Assembly: GCF_001064145.1 (NCBI RefSeq)
Contig: NZ_JVOJ01000032.1
Coordinates: forward strand, 20,927-84,926
DNA from: Sanguibacter keddieii
GTDB lineage: Bacteria > Actinomycetota > Actinomycetes > Actinomycetales > Actinomycetaceae
Length of the DNA: 64,000 nucleotides
Reading direction: 5' to 3'
Under the pieces are notes generated by a model. It saw only the letters and a list, made by a program, of their open reading frames with translations, was not told the DNA's origin and did not search any database. The position numbers and the translations under genes were made by a program. This document shows, in pieces, positions 19,146 to 28,806 of this stretch. Numbering within the stretch: the first letter of the stretch is position 1; every line of letters starts with the position of its first letter.

Positions 19146-19180
19146 GAAGGAGGCCGGACCCGCAGGGTCCGGCCTCCTTC
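19146..19180 (-). terminator. Terminator of the WecG-like gene
   Basis: A perfect 15-bp stem (GAAGGAGGCCGGACC) with a 5-nt loop lies 24 nt past the stop codon. The stem and loop sizes match the hairpin after galK. Confidence 0.8.
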
Positions 19181-19203
19181 GCAACGACAAGCGTCAACCT
19201 CGG

Positions 19204-19983
19204 TCAGCGAAGCGTCACGCCTCCGACCAGCCCGAGATCGTCGAAGCTACCCATCGCCTCAAGCCGAGAGATCAGCTCGGGCGCGTGAGCGACGAAGTCG
19301 AGGGCCTCAACGGTGTAGCGCTTCGTGAGGCGCTTGGGCTCGTGCGCGATGCGCCACGCCCAGCCGAGGCGCGCGGCATGTACCCAGTTCGGGAAATAGT
19401 CGTCGGCTGCTCGCGCGTACTGGTCGATCCACCCACCCGCGGTGCACACGGAGGCCTCGGGAACGAGCCCGAGCGCGACGGATGCAACGACCTCCTGGAG
19501 GCCAGCCCCCAGGCCGACGATGACGAGTCGCGGGTCGAAGGCGGTGAGCACAGACGGATCCGCCTTCAATCGACGCAAGCCCTCGTAGCCGTCGATGACC
19601 TGCACGTCGAAGCGGTGCAGGCGCTCAGCTGCCGCCGCACCGGCCTCGGGCACAGCCCCGATGAGGGTGATGCGGGTGCCGTCCTCGAGGCGTTCGAAGA
19701 CGTGCGGCAGGACGAGGTCCGCGGAGGTGCGGGCGACCTCGTGGCCTGCTGCGCGCAGACGCATCTGCAGGAGGGTCCCGTCGAAGCCGACGGTGTGCAT
19801 GCGAGCAAGTGCGCGGAAGTCGGCGTGCAGAAGGGACCAGTGGTTCAGCCACGTGGTCGTGTGCCCTCGGGTGAGCACGCGCTGCGCCATGGCGTCGAAT
19901 GCGGGGTCGGTCGCGGGGGCACCGACCGCGCCGGCGGCCTCGGGCACGTCCGGGCCGCCAGCGGGGGCTGACTGGTCAGTCAT
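19204..19983 (-). CDS. WecG/TagA/CpsF-family glycosyltransferase
   Basis: A 259-residue glycosyltransferase related to WecG/TagA/CpsF (GT26), which typically adds ManNAc-type sugars to a lipid-linked acceptor. After a low-complexity N-terminus it shows HTVGFDGTLLQMRLRAAG, ITLIGAVPEAGAAAAERL, DPRLVIVGLGAGLQE and CTAGGWIDQYARAADDYFPN. These align with the family's DG, GG, GLGxPxQE and GVGGxFD segments, but FDG and GAGLQE depart from the usual residues. Activity on a non-standard donor or acceptor is therefore possible. It starts 6 nt after the giant secreted protein gene ends, so the two are probably co-transcribed. Confidence 0.8.
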   Translation of the reverse strand: MTDQSAPAGGPDVPEAAGAVGAPATDPAFDAMAQRVLTRGHTTTWLNHWSLLHADFRALARMHTVGFDGTLLQMRLRAAGHEVARTSADLVLPHVFERLEDGTRITLIGAVPEAGAAAAERLHRFDVQVIDGYEGLRRLKADPSVLTAFDPRLVIVGLGAGLQEVVASVALGLVPEASVCTAGGWIDQYARAADDYFPNWVHAARLGWAWRIAHEPKRLTKRYTVEALDFVAHAPELISRLEAMGSFDDLGLVGGVTLR

Positions 19984-19989
19984 GGGCGC

Positions 19990-22900
19990 TCACCTCAGCA
20001 GGCTTGCCGTGAGATCGAAGGTGACGGATGTGGCTCCCTTGTAGTTGGCGTGCTCTTCGACGGCGATACGGTTGACGCCGTCCTTGAGGAGCTTACGCGG
20101 GACCGTGATACGCACGAGGTTATCCTTCGCCTTGGCCAGCCCCACGTTGGAGGTGGCTCGCGTGTTGGCATCGATAGTGCCCTCGGGCATGTTGACTCGC
20201 TGAACTTCAGTGCCGTTAACGTAGATAACGGCACCATCGTCGGCGCGGACATTGAGGACGAGCTCGAAGTCTGCACTAAGGGTTCCAAAGTTGACGTCTC
20301 GGACGAAGTAGTTCGTGATGGCTCGGTCCGCCGCCGGCATCGTGAAGGGCGTGCCCGCGTCGCGGTCGCCCCAGCCGAGCGGGCTAGCGCCGTGCTTCCA
20401 CGAGGAGAGGTCGGCCGTGGAGTTCCAGTTGGCACCCGGCGCTTCCTTGGAGTTCCAGTAGTTCCAGTTCATGCCGGAGTACAGGAAGGTACCGAAGTTC
20501 AGCGCGGACACGTCGAGGACTTCAAGCGGCTTGTCGGGGTCAGGAACCAGCGGCGTGTTGGGGTCCGGCGCAGGCTGCGGGTCGGGCTGCGGGTCAGGGG
20601 CTGGCGCGGGTGCGGGCTCGTTGCCCTTGGCGACAACCGTCACCGTGCCGTCGATGGTCATTGACGAGCTAGAGCGGTAGTTAAGGTGCGTTTCGACGGC
20701 GAGCGTGTTCGTGCCAGCCACCAGGGAAGACGCGGGAACGAAGACGATCTGTCGGTCGGCTCGCGCGGAGGGCGTGGCAATGGAGGCGTTCGCGAAGGTC
20801 GAAGCGTCAATCGTTCCATCGCCCATGCGCTGGCGAGCGACCTCGGTCCCGTTAACGTACACCACGGCACCGTCGTCGGCCGTCACGGCGACGTTGACTC
20901 CACCGATGGCGGTGGGGTCAGCGACCTTGAAGTTCACGCGCGCGTAGGTGGTGACGGGGCGCTTCTTGGCCGCACCCGGGGTCAGCGTCGTGTTGAGTCC
21001 GGGGCCGCCGTAACCGATCGGGGAGGCACCGCGGCTCCATGCGGAGTCGTCGTACGAGGTCTGGGCCCAGTTGTCGGCAACCGGATCGGTCGACCAGTGG
21101 TACGCCCAGGTGTCGTCCTCGTCCACGAGCAGCGTAGAGTCGTCAGGCTGGCCGGGCTTGCCCTTTGAGTCGACCGCGTAGGCGTGGGTGGACGCGCCAC
21201 GCAGGCCATCTGCGGCGACAGCGCGCACGAAGAACCGGTTGTTACCGCCGAGCGGAACACTTGCGCTGGTCTCCGTCGTGGTGGCGATCGTGCGGTCGTC
21301 ACGCAGGATGTCGTATGAGACAGCTCCGGGCACACTCGACCACTTGAGGGTCACCTGCTGGGAGTTGCCGGACGAGGCACGCAGATTGGCGGGCACGGCG
21401 GGCGCGGTGGCGTTGCGCGCGGGCATGCGCACGAAGCCGCCGGACCACTGTCCCGAGGTGAGCGACGTGTAGGAGTAGTTGAAGTCGCCGCCTGCCCACA
21501 GCGCGCCGTCGTCACCCATTTCGAGTGCCCACGCACCGGTGGAGCGCAGGGAACCGAGGCGGTAGGGGGTCCAGCCGATCTGGCGGCCGGTGGCCTCGTC
21601 CCATCCGCCGACCCACTGGATTTCGTCGGCACGCGTCCAGGAGGTGCCCAGCGTCAGGTAGTGGTAGGCGTCCTGAAAGGCGAAGTCGGAGCAGTGGCAG
21701 GAGGCATAGACGACGCCCGTGGCGGAGCGGGTGCTCGCCTGGACGTCTCCGCCGTTCTGCATGGTGATGGAACCCGAGGTGCGGGTCATCGAGTCGGAGT
21801 TGTATCCGAAGAGCGAGTGCTGCGAGCCGCCGAAGTAGACGCGGCCGTTGCGCGCGGTAACGGTCTGCTGGTACTTGCCGATCAGGAAGGAGTGCTGGAA
21901 GGTCCAGGACGAGTCCAGCGCAGCGCCAGCGGCAGTGGAGACTCGGCCCGCGTTTTCAACAACCTGGTTGTGGGCGCGCGTGAAGTAGCCGGCCGCGTAG
22001 TAGTAGTCCTCGTTCTCGTCGACATCAATATCGATGACGGAGCCATTAAACTCGGGGTTCCATGTGCGGTCGGGCTTGCCGTTGATGTCGAGACGGGCAC
22101 CGTTACGGGCGTAGGTCCACGACGCGCCGTTGCCCTGGAAGTGGGTGAAGATACCACCCAGGTAGATGTGATCGTTGATGATCTTGATGGACTTCACGGA
22201 GACACGGCCACCGTTGGTTCCAGTGCGCGCCTGGAGGGTCCACGACGGGTCGATCTGGCCGGTCGCAGGATCGATGAGGACCGTGCCGACATGGGTTTCG
22301 CCGTTGACCTTCGTGAAGTCACCGGCGACGAGCAGCTTGCCGCCCGGCAGCTCAGCAAGGTCCTTCACCTGGTTGTTGAAGGAGAAGGTTTGGCCATTCC
22401 ACTCCCCCGTCGTCGCGTCGAATCCGGCGAGGCCACTGGAGGCGATTTCCTGGCCGTTCTTACCCTTTTTGACGCCGGTGAAGTTACCGCCAACGTACAT
22501 GGTCGAGCCGATCTGCTCGAATGCCTGGACCTGGATGTTGCCTTCCTGGATGGAACCATTAAGGTTGCCGGTCACGCCCCAGGACATGGGGGACGCAAAC
22601 TCGGAGGCGGACGCCTTCTGCTGCTCAGCCGCGACGCCGCCGTCACCGATCGCTTTGAACCCGGAGTCGTTGGAACGCAGCTGCGGGCGGATGTAGGCCT
22701 CGGCGTAGGGGTTGATGATCGATCCGTTGCGGTGGAAGTATGACGTCGAGGAGGAGGTGTCGTACCAGGACGTGGCGAGGGGGCCGTAGCCCCAGCCCAT
22801 CGTGTACTTGTTTTGCGCGGACGCAGTCAGATTGACGTATCCCCAGCCGGCGTTCGTACCGAAGCCAGACCACACGATGCCACCGTTGACCCACCATTCA

Positions 22901-23460
22901 CGGTTGAACTTCACGTCCACGGGGTGGGCGCTCTTGAAGGGCCAGATGAAGTCGCGCATCTTCGGGAAGCGCATGCGCACAGTCTGGTAGGCGGTGCCCC
23001 TGTGGTTCCAGGCGCGCTGAACCATGATGCCGTCGTCAAGGTCAGAGACCGCTGTTCCGCCGAGGAGGCCGTTGACAGTTTCATGCGAGGCCTGAACGAC
23101 CTCGAAGTCACCGGCTGTACGCGGGCGGGTCTTGAGCTTTTCCTGGTCGCCCTTACCCTGGCTCCAGGTCTCCCAGCCTTCGCGACCGCGCCCGATGAGG
23201 ACCCAACCGCCGCCATCGGTGGTCTGGTCGCAGAAGAACTGGCCGGGCGCGTCCATGGTGGGCGTTTGCAGCCAGTAGGTTCCATCCTGAGAACGCGGGT
23301 CATTCTGCTTGATTTCCCAGCACGAGGCCGCAGCCGTTGCCGCGCTCAGGCCATCATGAAGCGGGTCAGCGGCTGCATGGGCAGCCGGAGAAAAAGCAAG
23401 CACGCCCAGGCCGGTCACTGATGCCAGTCCGAGCGCCAAGCAACGGCGTATAAAATTCAT
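19990..23460 (-). CDS. Giant secreted protein: fibrinogen-like GGGW domain, propeller-like repeats, FN3, two jelly-roll modules
   Basis: An 1156-residue exported protein. Residues 1-31 are a Sec signal peptide ending AAHAA. Residues about 46-260 form a fibrinogen-like domain: AASCWEIKQ, then FFCDQTTDGGGWVLIGRGREGW (Cys 47 and Cys 77). Residues about 285-660 contain GGNFTGV/GGIFTHF/AGDFTKV repeats like delta-60 or beta-propeller blades. An FN3 domain follows (VTLKWSSVPGAVSYDILRDD), then two related jelly-roll modules with ADDGAV(V/I)YVNGTEV separated by a PAPDPQPDPQP linker. No LPXTG motif or anchor is present. A 1151-residue paralogue lies directly upstream. A lectin-like surface or matrix role is inferred. 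Confidence 0.85.
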   Translation of the reverse strand: MNFIRRCLALGLASVTGLGVLAFSPAAHAAADPLHDGLSAATAAASCWEIKQNDPRSQDGTYWLQTPTMDAPGQFFCDQTTDGGGWVLIGRGREGWETWSQGKGDQEKLKTRPRTAGDFEVVQASHETVNGLLGGTAVSDLDDGIMVQRAWNHRGTAYQTVRMRFPKMRDFIWPFKSAHPVDVKFNREWWVNGGIVWSGFGTNAGWGYVNLTASAQNKYTMGWGYGPLATSWYDTSSSTSYFHRNGSIINPYAEAYIRPQLRSNDSGFKAIGDGGVAAEQQKASASEFASPMSWGVTGNLNGSIQEGNIQVQAFEQIGSTMYVGGNFTGVKKGKNGQEIASSGLAGFDATTGEWNGQTFSFNNQVKDLAELPGGKLLVAGDFTKVNGETHVGTVLIDPATGQIDPSWTLQARTGTNGGRVSVKSIKIINDHIYLGGIFTHFQGNGASWTYARNGARLDINGKPDRTWNPEFNGSVIDIDVDENEDYYYAAGYFTRAHNQVVENAGRVSTAAGAALDSSWTFQHSFLIGKYQQTVTARNGRVYFGGSQHSLFGYNSDSMTRTSGSITMQNGGDVQASTRSATGVVYASCHCSDFAFQDAYHYLTLGTSWTRADEIQWVGGWDEATGRQIGWTPYRLGSLRSTGAWALEMGDDGALWAGGDFNYSYTSLTSGQWSGGFVRMPARNATAPAVPANLRASSGNSQQVTLKWSSVPGAVSYDILRDDRTIATTTETSASVPLGGNNRFFVRAVAADGLRGASTHAYAVDSKGKPGQPDDSTLLVDEDDTWAYHWSTDPVADNWAQTSYDDSAWSRGASPIGYGGPGLNTTLTPGAAKKRPVTTYARVNFKVADPTAIGGVNVAVTADDGAVVYVNGTEVARQRMGDGTIDASTFANASIATPSARADRQIVFVPASSLVAGTNTLAVETHLNYRSSSSMTIDGTVTVVAKGNEPAPAPAPDPQPDPQPAPDPNTPLVPDPDKPLEVLDVSALNFGTFLYSGMNWNYWNSKEAPGANWNSTADLSSWKHGASPLGWGDRDAGTPFTMPAADRAITNYFVRDVNFGTLSADFELVLNVRADDGAVIYVNGTEVQRVNMPEGTIDANTRATSNVGLAKAKDNLVRITVPRKLLKDGVNRIAVEEHANYKGATSVTFDLTASLLR

Positions 23461-23564
23461 GGAGTCCTCACAGGTATTGCGTAAATGGTTACTTCTATAG
23501 TGTCACGATAATTGCCTCCGCTCAACCACTTGGTTAGGACGAGGCGGGAGTCGTTTACCACATA
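23461..23564 (-). promoter_or_regulatory. Likely promoter region of the first giant secreted protein gene
   Basis: On the minus strand TTGAGC and CTATAG are separated by 19 nt, about 40 nt before the start codon. Together with the upstream hairpin at 23565-23603 this suggests separate transcription from the upstream paralogue. Confidence 0.4.
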
Positions 23565-23603
23565 CAGGTACAGCCCCCGCCACAAAGGCGGGGGCTCTAC
23601 CTG
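23565..23603 (-). terminator. Terminator between the two giant paralogues
   Basis: AGCCCCCGCC-ACAAA-GGCGGGGGCT, extended by CAGGTA/TACCTG, lies 85 nt past the stop of the upstream paralogue. Confidence 0.8.
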
Positions 23604-23687
23604 TCAGCACGATTCACGAGCTGCATCGAACCATTTTCACGGGCTCAAATCTCCCGCGAACTCGAGCGAAGAAAGACGATTCTTCCC

Positions 23688-26600
23688 TTATTTCGCAACA
23701 GTCGCGTTCAGGTCAAAGGTCATCGAGGGCGTCCCCTTGTAGTTGAGGTGTTCCTCGACGCCGATGCGGTTCACGCCGCTCGTCAAGAGGCTCGCGGGGA
23801 TGGTGACCTCAAGCAGGTCGGAGGACGCCTTGGCGGCACTCACGGCCGAGTTCGCGTAGGTGGTGTGAGTAATGTTGCCATCCGACATACGTTTCGTGTC
23901 GACGATCTTGCCATTGACTCGCAGGACGGCACCGTCATCCGCGCGCACCTTCACGGTCAGCGTGGTGTTCGGGGTGATCGCGCCCAGGTCGATGTCACGC
24001 GCGAAGTAGTAGGTGACCGCGCGGTCTTTCTTCGCAATGTCGAGGGCGGTCGCTGCGCCGGAGTCTCCCCAGCCGATCGGGCCGGAGCCGCGGTTCCAGC
24101 TCGCGAGCGAGCCGGTGGTGGCCCAGTCGGAGGACGGCTCGTTCGTGGAGGTCCAGTAGTTCCACTCGGCGCCGGTATCGATGACCGTGCCGGACTTGAC
24201 GGTGGCCGCGTTGATCGGCTTCGTCGCATCGTCGGACTCAGTGTTGTGGTCGGAGGGAATAGAGCTGTTGTTCTCCGGGGTGCCGTCCACGCGGACGATG
24301 GAGGCCTGCATGGACACGGTCGGCGTACGCAGGTAGTTGACGTGCGTTTCCACTGCGATGACGTTGTCGCCGGTCGTGAGCGCGGAGGCGGGGACGAAGA
24401 CCTCGGAGAGCGAGGCGGAGGCCGCAGCGTAGTTGGGAGCGGCGTCGGCTCGCGTCGTGTAGCTGACCGTGCCGGATCCCATGCGGGTGCGGTCCACCTC
24501 GACGCCGTTGACGTAGACGACGGCACCATCATCGGCCAGGTACTTGACGTTGATGCCCTTCAGGGCCTTCGCGTCAGCGACCTGGAAGTGCGTGCGGTAG
24601 TAGGTCGTCACGGGGCGCGTACCCTTGGCGGCGATCTGGGTGGCGATCGCGGAGTCGCCGTAGCCGAGGGGTGCTGCGCCGGTCGGCCACGCGGAGTCGT
24701 CGAACGAGGCCTGGGCCCAGTTCTCGGGTGCGGCGCTGGCTTCAGCGCGGTAGCTCCAGGTGGCGCCCGCCTCGAGGAGGACGGGGCTGGCCGGATCGAC
24801 CTGGCCGTAGGCCGGCGCGGTGTAGACCGGGGTGGTCGCGGAGCGGTTGCCCTCGGCGTCCACGGCGCGCACGAAGAAGCGGTTCTCGCCGCCGCGCGGC
24901 ACCTCGACGCTGGTGGTGTCGGAGGTGGCGATCGGACGGTCGTCGCGCAGGATCTCGTAGGAGACGGCGTCGGAGACGCCTTCCCAGGCGAGGGTCACGG
25001 TCGAGGCCGTAGCCGCGGAAGAACGCAGCAGGGTCGGTGCCTCGGGGGCGACGTTGTCGCGGTTGTCGTAGCGGGCGAAGCCGCCGTTCCACTGGGTGTG
25101 CGTGGCGTCGGTGTGGGAGAGGGTGAAGTCGCCGCCCACCCACAGGTTGCCGTTGCTGTCAGTGGTCAGGGCCCAGGCACCGGTCTTGCGGCGCGAGGAC
25201 AGCTCGAAGGGAGTCCACTTGAGGCTTTCGCCGGTGGCAGCATCCCAGGCACCGACCCACTTGATCTCGTCGACGCGAGACCAGGACATGTTCATGGACC
25301 AGGTGTACATGTCCTGGTACGTCGCATCCGAGCAGTGGCAGGAACCGTAGATGACGCCCTTCGCGGAGACGGTGCTGGCCTGCAGGTCACCGCCATTGCT
25401 GAACATCATGGCGCCGGAGAGGCGCTGGTTGCTGGCGGCGTCGTATCCGAACAGGGAGTGCTCGGATCCGCCAATGTACACGCGGTCACCCGCCGTGGAG
25501 ATGGTCTGCTGATACTTGCCCGCGGAGGGAGCCGAGGGCTCGAAGGAGAAGCCCGCATCCAGGGCGGCACCGGCCTGCGTAGAGAACTTGGCCGCGTACC
25601 AGGCGCGCTGGTTGCCGTGCGCGGTGGTGAAGTGGCCGCCCGCGTAGAAGGCGCTGTTGGCCTCGGACACACCGACTGCCTGGACGGAGCCGCTGATCTC
25701 GGGGTTCCACGAGCGATCGGGGCGTCCGCTCAGAGAGACGCGTCCGGCGTTACGGGCGTAGACCTTAGAACTGCCGCCTCCGGTCAGGTGCGTGAAGACA
25801 CCTCCCATGTAGACGTTGCCGTCGTAGTAGGTCAATGCACGCACGCTGACGGCGCCGCCGCGCAGCGCGTTGACGATCTGCAGGTCCCAGGAGGGGTCGA
25901 TCTGGCCGGTCGAGGGGTTGATGACGACGGTACCAACGTGGGTCTCGCCGTTGACGCGGGTGAAGTCACCACCGACGAGGAGTCGACCATCGGGCAGAGC
26001 CAGGAGGGCCTTGACCTGGGCATTAAAGTCGAAGGTCTGGCCGGTGAAGTCGCCGGTGTTCACGTCGAAGGCGGCGAGGCCACGCGAGGAGATCTCCGCA
26101 CCCTTGTCGCCCTGCTTGACGCCGGTGAAGTTGCCGCCCACGTACATGGTGGAACCGACCTGAGCGAGCGCCTGCACCTGGATGCTGCCTTCCTTCACGG
26201 AACCGTTGAGGTTACCGCTCACGCCCCACGAGGTCTTCGCGGCGAAGTTGGAGACCGCTCCAGAGACGGTGGAGCCACTCATACCCTCGTCGGGGATGCG
26301 AGTGAAGGAGGACGAGTCCGAGGAGATGCGCGGACGCACGTAGACCTCGGCGTAGGGGAAGACCGTCAGGCCGGACTTGCGGAAATAGGAGTTGGCGGAG
26401 GAAACGTCGCCGCCCCAGTTAGAGGCTTGGGCACCGTAGCCCCACCCCATCAGCCAGCCCGTCGTGCGGGCGCTCGGGTAGGTCTGCAGGCCGTTCCACT
26501 CATTGTCGTAGCCGGTCTGGTTCCACATGACGCCGGGGCGCCAGCCACCCTTATCGAGCTGAATGTTGATCGGGTGGGCCATCTTGAAGGGCCACACGAA

Positions 26601-27143
26601 GTCCGTCATCTTCGGGAACTGCAGGTCGACCGTCTGGTAGGAGCGGCCGGACGCACTCCAGGAACGCATGACACGCACGCCGTCAGCCTGGTCCTTGACC
26701 GGCTCGTTGTTGAGCAGCTCGGTGATGGCCTTGTTGGACAGCTGAACGACATCGAAGTCGCCCGGGGTACGCGAGCGGGAGGTCAGCTTCGCTGGATCAC
26801 CCTTGCCGCCGCTCCAGGATTCCCATCCTTCACGGCCGCGGCCGACCATGACCCAACCGCCACCGTCCGTCGTCTGATCACAAAAGAACTGTTCGGGGTG
26901 ATCCATCGCGGGGGTCTGGAGCCAGTAGGCTCCGTCCGTTGCCTCGGGATTCCGCTGTTTAATGTCCCAGCACGACGCTGCGGCGGTGGCAGCACTCAGA
27001 CCATCATGAACGGCAGCCTGACCGGGTGCAGAATCCCCTTGACCTGCACCAACAGCCTGTGCCATCGGAGCAATAGCAAGGGAAGCGCAAGCAACAATCG
27101 GCGCGGTTGCAAGGATTGCAAGGCGTGAAAGTGCGGAAGCCAT
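23688..27143 (-). CDS. Giant secreted protein, paralogue of the 19990-23460 gene
   Basis: A 1151-residue exported protein with the same domain order as its neighbour. Signal peptide 1-30 (cleavage after MAQA) is followed by the fibrinogen-like domain with AASCWDIKQ and FFCDQTTDGGGWVMVGRGREGW. Propeller-like repeats come next (GGNFTGV, GGDFTRV, GGVFTHL, AGGHFTT). An FN3 domain (VTLAWEGVSDAVSYEILRDD) and two jelly-roll modules follow (ADDGAVVYVNGVEVDRTRM; ADDGAVLRVNGKIVDTKRM). The linker lacks the Pro-Asp repeat of the other copy. ATG 27143 is chosen because AAAGG precedes it and the signal peptide starts there. The pair looks like an old tandem duplication; no cell-wall sorting signal is seen. 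Confidence 0.85.
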   Translation of the reverse strand: MASALSRLAILATAPIVACASLAIAPMAQAVGAGQGDSAPGQAAVHDGLSAATAAASCWDIKQRNPEATDGAYWLQTPAMDHPEQFFCDQTTDGGGWVMVGRGREGWESWSGGKGDPAKLTSRSRTPGDFDVVQLSNKAITELLNNEPVKDQADGVRVMRSWSASGRSYQTVDLQFPKMTDFVWPFKMAHPINIQLDKGGWRPGVMWNQTGYDNEWNGLQTYPSARTTGWLMGWGYGAQASNWGGDVSSANSYFRKSGLTVFPYAEVYVRPRISSDSSSFTRIPDEGMSGSTVSGAVSNFAAKTSWGVSGNLNGSVKEGSIQVQALAQVGSTMYVGGNFTGVKQGDKGAEISSRGLAAFDVNTGDFTGQTFDFNAQVKALLALPDGRLLVGGDFTRVNGETHVGTVVINPSTGQIDPSWDLQIVNALRGGAVSVRALTYYDGNVYMGGVFTHLTGGGSSKVYARNAGRVSLSGRPDRSWNPEISGSVQAVGVSEANSAFYAGGHFTTAHGNQRAWYAAKFSTQAGAALDAGFSFEPSAPSAGKYQQTISTAGDRVYIGGSEHSLFGYDAASNQRLSGAMMFSNGGDLQASTVSAKGVIYGSCHCSDATYQDMYTWSMNMSWSRVDEIKWVGAWDAATGESLKWTPFELSSRRKTGAWALTTDSNGNLWVGGDFTLSHTDATHTQWNGGFARYDNRDNVAPEAPTLLRSSAATASTVTLAWEGVSDAVSYEILRDDRPIATSDTTSVEVPRGGENRFFVRAVDAEGNRSATTPVYTAPAYGQVDPASPVLLEAGATWSYRAEASAAPENWAQASFDDSAWPTGAAPLGYGDSAIATQIAAKGTRPVTTYYRTHFQVADAKALKGINVKYLADDGAVVYVNGVEVDRTRMGSGTVSYTTRADAAPNYAAASASLSEVFVPASALTTGDNVIAVETHVNYLRTPTVSMQASIVRVDGTPENNSSIPSDHNTESDDATKPINAATVKSGTVIDTGAEWNYWTSTNEPSSDWATTGSLASWNRGSGPIGWGDSGAATALDIAKKDRAVTYYFARDIDLGAITPNTTLTVKVRADDGAVLRVNGKIVDTKRMSDGNITHTTYANSAVSAAKASSDLLEVTIPASLLTSGVNRIGVEEHLNYKGTPSMTFDLNATVAK

Positions 27144-27259
27144 GACACGACCTTTCGGAGATAACGAGAACTTGTTGCATAAATAATTACACAACAATCC
27201 CCATTAGATCAACCGAACGGTCAAGCGGGTCTTTCACAGGTGCATCACGCGCCCCACTC

Positions 27260-28747
27260 CTAGCCCCGACGACGCCTCGCGAGGGACCCAAGTCCCGAGA
27301 GGTGGAGACGCTCCCTAAACACCCAGCAAACACAAGCAAAAGCAAGGATTGAGAGAGCAGAGCCAACAACGGTCGCAACGAAAGAATCGCGCCCCAGCCA
27401 CCACGCTATACACCCGCCCGGAATCACCGCAGACACGCCCACAACGAGAATCGGCTTGACCACTTCCGACAATTTCGGTGTCACGCCGATAAACCGCGAG
27501 ACCTGAACGGTCGCCAGGGCCGCGTCAAGCACCATGCACACAGCCCAGACGATCGCCGCAGCGACCATTCCTCCGCGAGGAATAAAGATGACGTTACCCA
27601 CAACGTTGAGGGTCAGGACCACGATCTTGTTGACCGCAGCCCATCCGGAGCGCCCGCTCATGATGAGCAGCGAGTGAATATTTCCCGCCATGAAAGTAAC
27701 GATCGAGCCGATACACAACACGACGAGGACGTTCGCACCCGGGGCAAAACCGTCGCCGAGGATGCGCATGAGCGCGGGCGCGTAGATCGCCATGAGTGCG
27801 TAGATGGGTGCGGCGAACAGGACGAGCCAGATCGAGGCCGTGCTGTAGAGGTCGCGCAGCTCCTTCGTCTTGCCCTGGTGCAAAAGCTTGGAGAACTGCG
27901 GGGAGACGACGACGCGCAGGGCCGTGTCGACGACCATGCCCGCCTGAATGAAGCGAATGGCACCACCGTAGATGCCCGAGGCCGCATCGCTCGCCAGGAG
28001 ACCGACGAGGAGGACGTCGAGCCACTGCAGCGCTTGCTCGAGGCCGGCAGTGAGGGTGCGAGGCAGCGCGAAGGAGACGACTTGACGACGCCGCTGGGCG
28101 CTCGGCCAGCGTCCCACCGAGTCGGCCGCCGAGGGCATGTGTCGCAGCAGCAGCCACCACGCGGCCACGAGGACGACGACGAAGGGCAGCGCCCAGGCGA
28201 CCGACACGAAGGCCAGGGAGCCGGTGAACGCGGCCGCGAGCGCAACGAGGAGCGGGCGCAGGCCGGGCAGCAGCAGATTCTGAACGAGGACATACTCGCG
28301 CATGTTGCCCAGCGCCCGCAGGGCGGCGGATGCGACCAGGGTGAGGGCACCGATTGGCACGAACCACAGCACCGCCCGGGTGGAGGCCGCGACCTGCGCG
28401 TTCCAGATCAAGGGAGCCACGGCCTCGAGAATGAGGACGCACACGGTCGACACTCCCACCGTCATGGAGGCCATGAAAGACAGGGTCGCGCGGATCTCCT
28501 CGGGTGCATCCAGGGACAGGCGCGGCATCAGGTAGATGGCTGTGGAGTCAAGGCCCACCTTGGCCAGGGCCATGACGATCGCGAAGACGCCGGTGGCCTG
28601 GGTGACGATACCCGCCCCTTCGGCACCCAGCATGCGCGACAGGATGATCGTGAACACGAAGCCCAGGACCGCGGAGGCGGCCGCTCCAACGAAGCCAACG
28701 ATGCCTCCGCGCGCGAGGGAACGCCGGGCTTGATTTGCCTCACTCAT
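27260..28747 (-). CDS. Polysaccharide flippase (Wzx/MviN-like, MOP superfamily)
   Basis: A 495-residue polytopic membrane protein with about 12-14 hydrophobic segments, resembling Wzx-type flippases of the MOP superfamily. The N-terminal GGIVGFVGAAASAVLGFVFT and ILSRMLGAEGAGIVTQATGVF are typical of family helix 1 and loop. It would move undecaprenyl-linked repeat units to the outer face of the membrane. It lies beside the Wzy-like, Wzz-like and glycosyltransferase genes, though the plus-strand gene 28807-29460 separates it from that operon. The two giant secreted protein genes follow downstream on the same strand. Confidence 0.88.
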   Translation of the reverse strand: MSEANQARRSLARGGIVGFVGAAASAVLGFVFTIILSRMLGAEGAGIVTQATGVFAIVMALAKVGLDSTAIYLMPRLSLDAPEEIRATLSFMASMTVGVSTVCVLILEAVAPLIWNAQVAASTRAVLWFVPIGALTLVASAALRALGNMREYVLVQNLLLPGLRPLLVALAAAFTGSLAFVSVAWALPFVVVLVAAWWLLLRHMPSAADSVGRWPSAQRRRQVVSFALPRTLTAGLEQALQWLDVLLVGLLASDAASGIYGGAIRFIQAGMVVDTALRVVVSPQFSKLLHQGKTKELRDLYSTASIWLVLFAAPIYALMAIYAPALMRILGDGFAPGANVLVVLCIGSIVTFMAGNIHSLLIMSGRSGWAAVNKIVVLTLNVVGNVIFIPRGGMVAAAIVWAVCMVLDAALATVQVSRFIGVTPKLSEVVKPILVVGVSAVIPGGCIAWWLGRDSFVATVVGSALSILAFACVCWVFRERLHLSGLGSLARRRRG

Positions 28748-28760
28748 GATTAACCTTCCC

Positions 28761-28789
28761 GCTACCGCGCGGTAGCCTTTTTCTATAAC
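28761..28789 (+). promoter_or_regulatory. Palindrome and -10-like box between divergent genes
   Basis: GCTACCGCGCGGTAGC (28761-28776) is a perfect 16-bp palindrome in the -35 region of a plus-strand promoter whose -10 is TATAAC (28784-28789), 18 nt before the ATG of the 28807 gene. It may be an operator acting on both divergent genes. Confidence 0.45.
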
Positions 28790-28806
28790 CTACCGATGGG
28801 ACACAC

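Noticed and set aside
23748-27128. A 1126-codon open frame on the plus strand opposite the second giant secreted protein
   Set aside because: It is a codon-shadow of the GC-rich minus-strand gene: low-complexity Gly/Val/Asp/Arg, no domain, no ribosome site, while the opposite strand has a signal peptide and clear domains.
19990-27143. Sortase-anchored LPXTG adhesins
   Set aside because: Neither protein ends with LPXTG, a hydrophobic segment or a positive tail; they end FDLTASLLR and FDLNATVAK.
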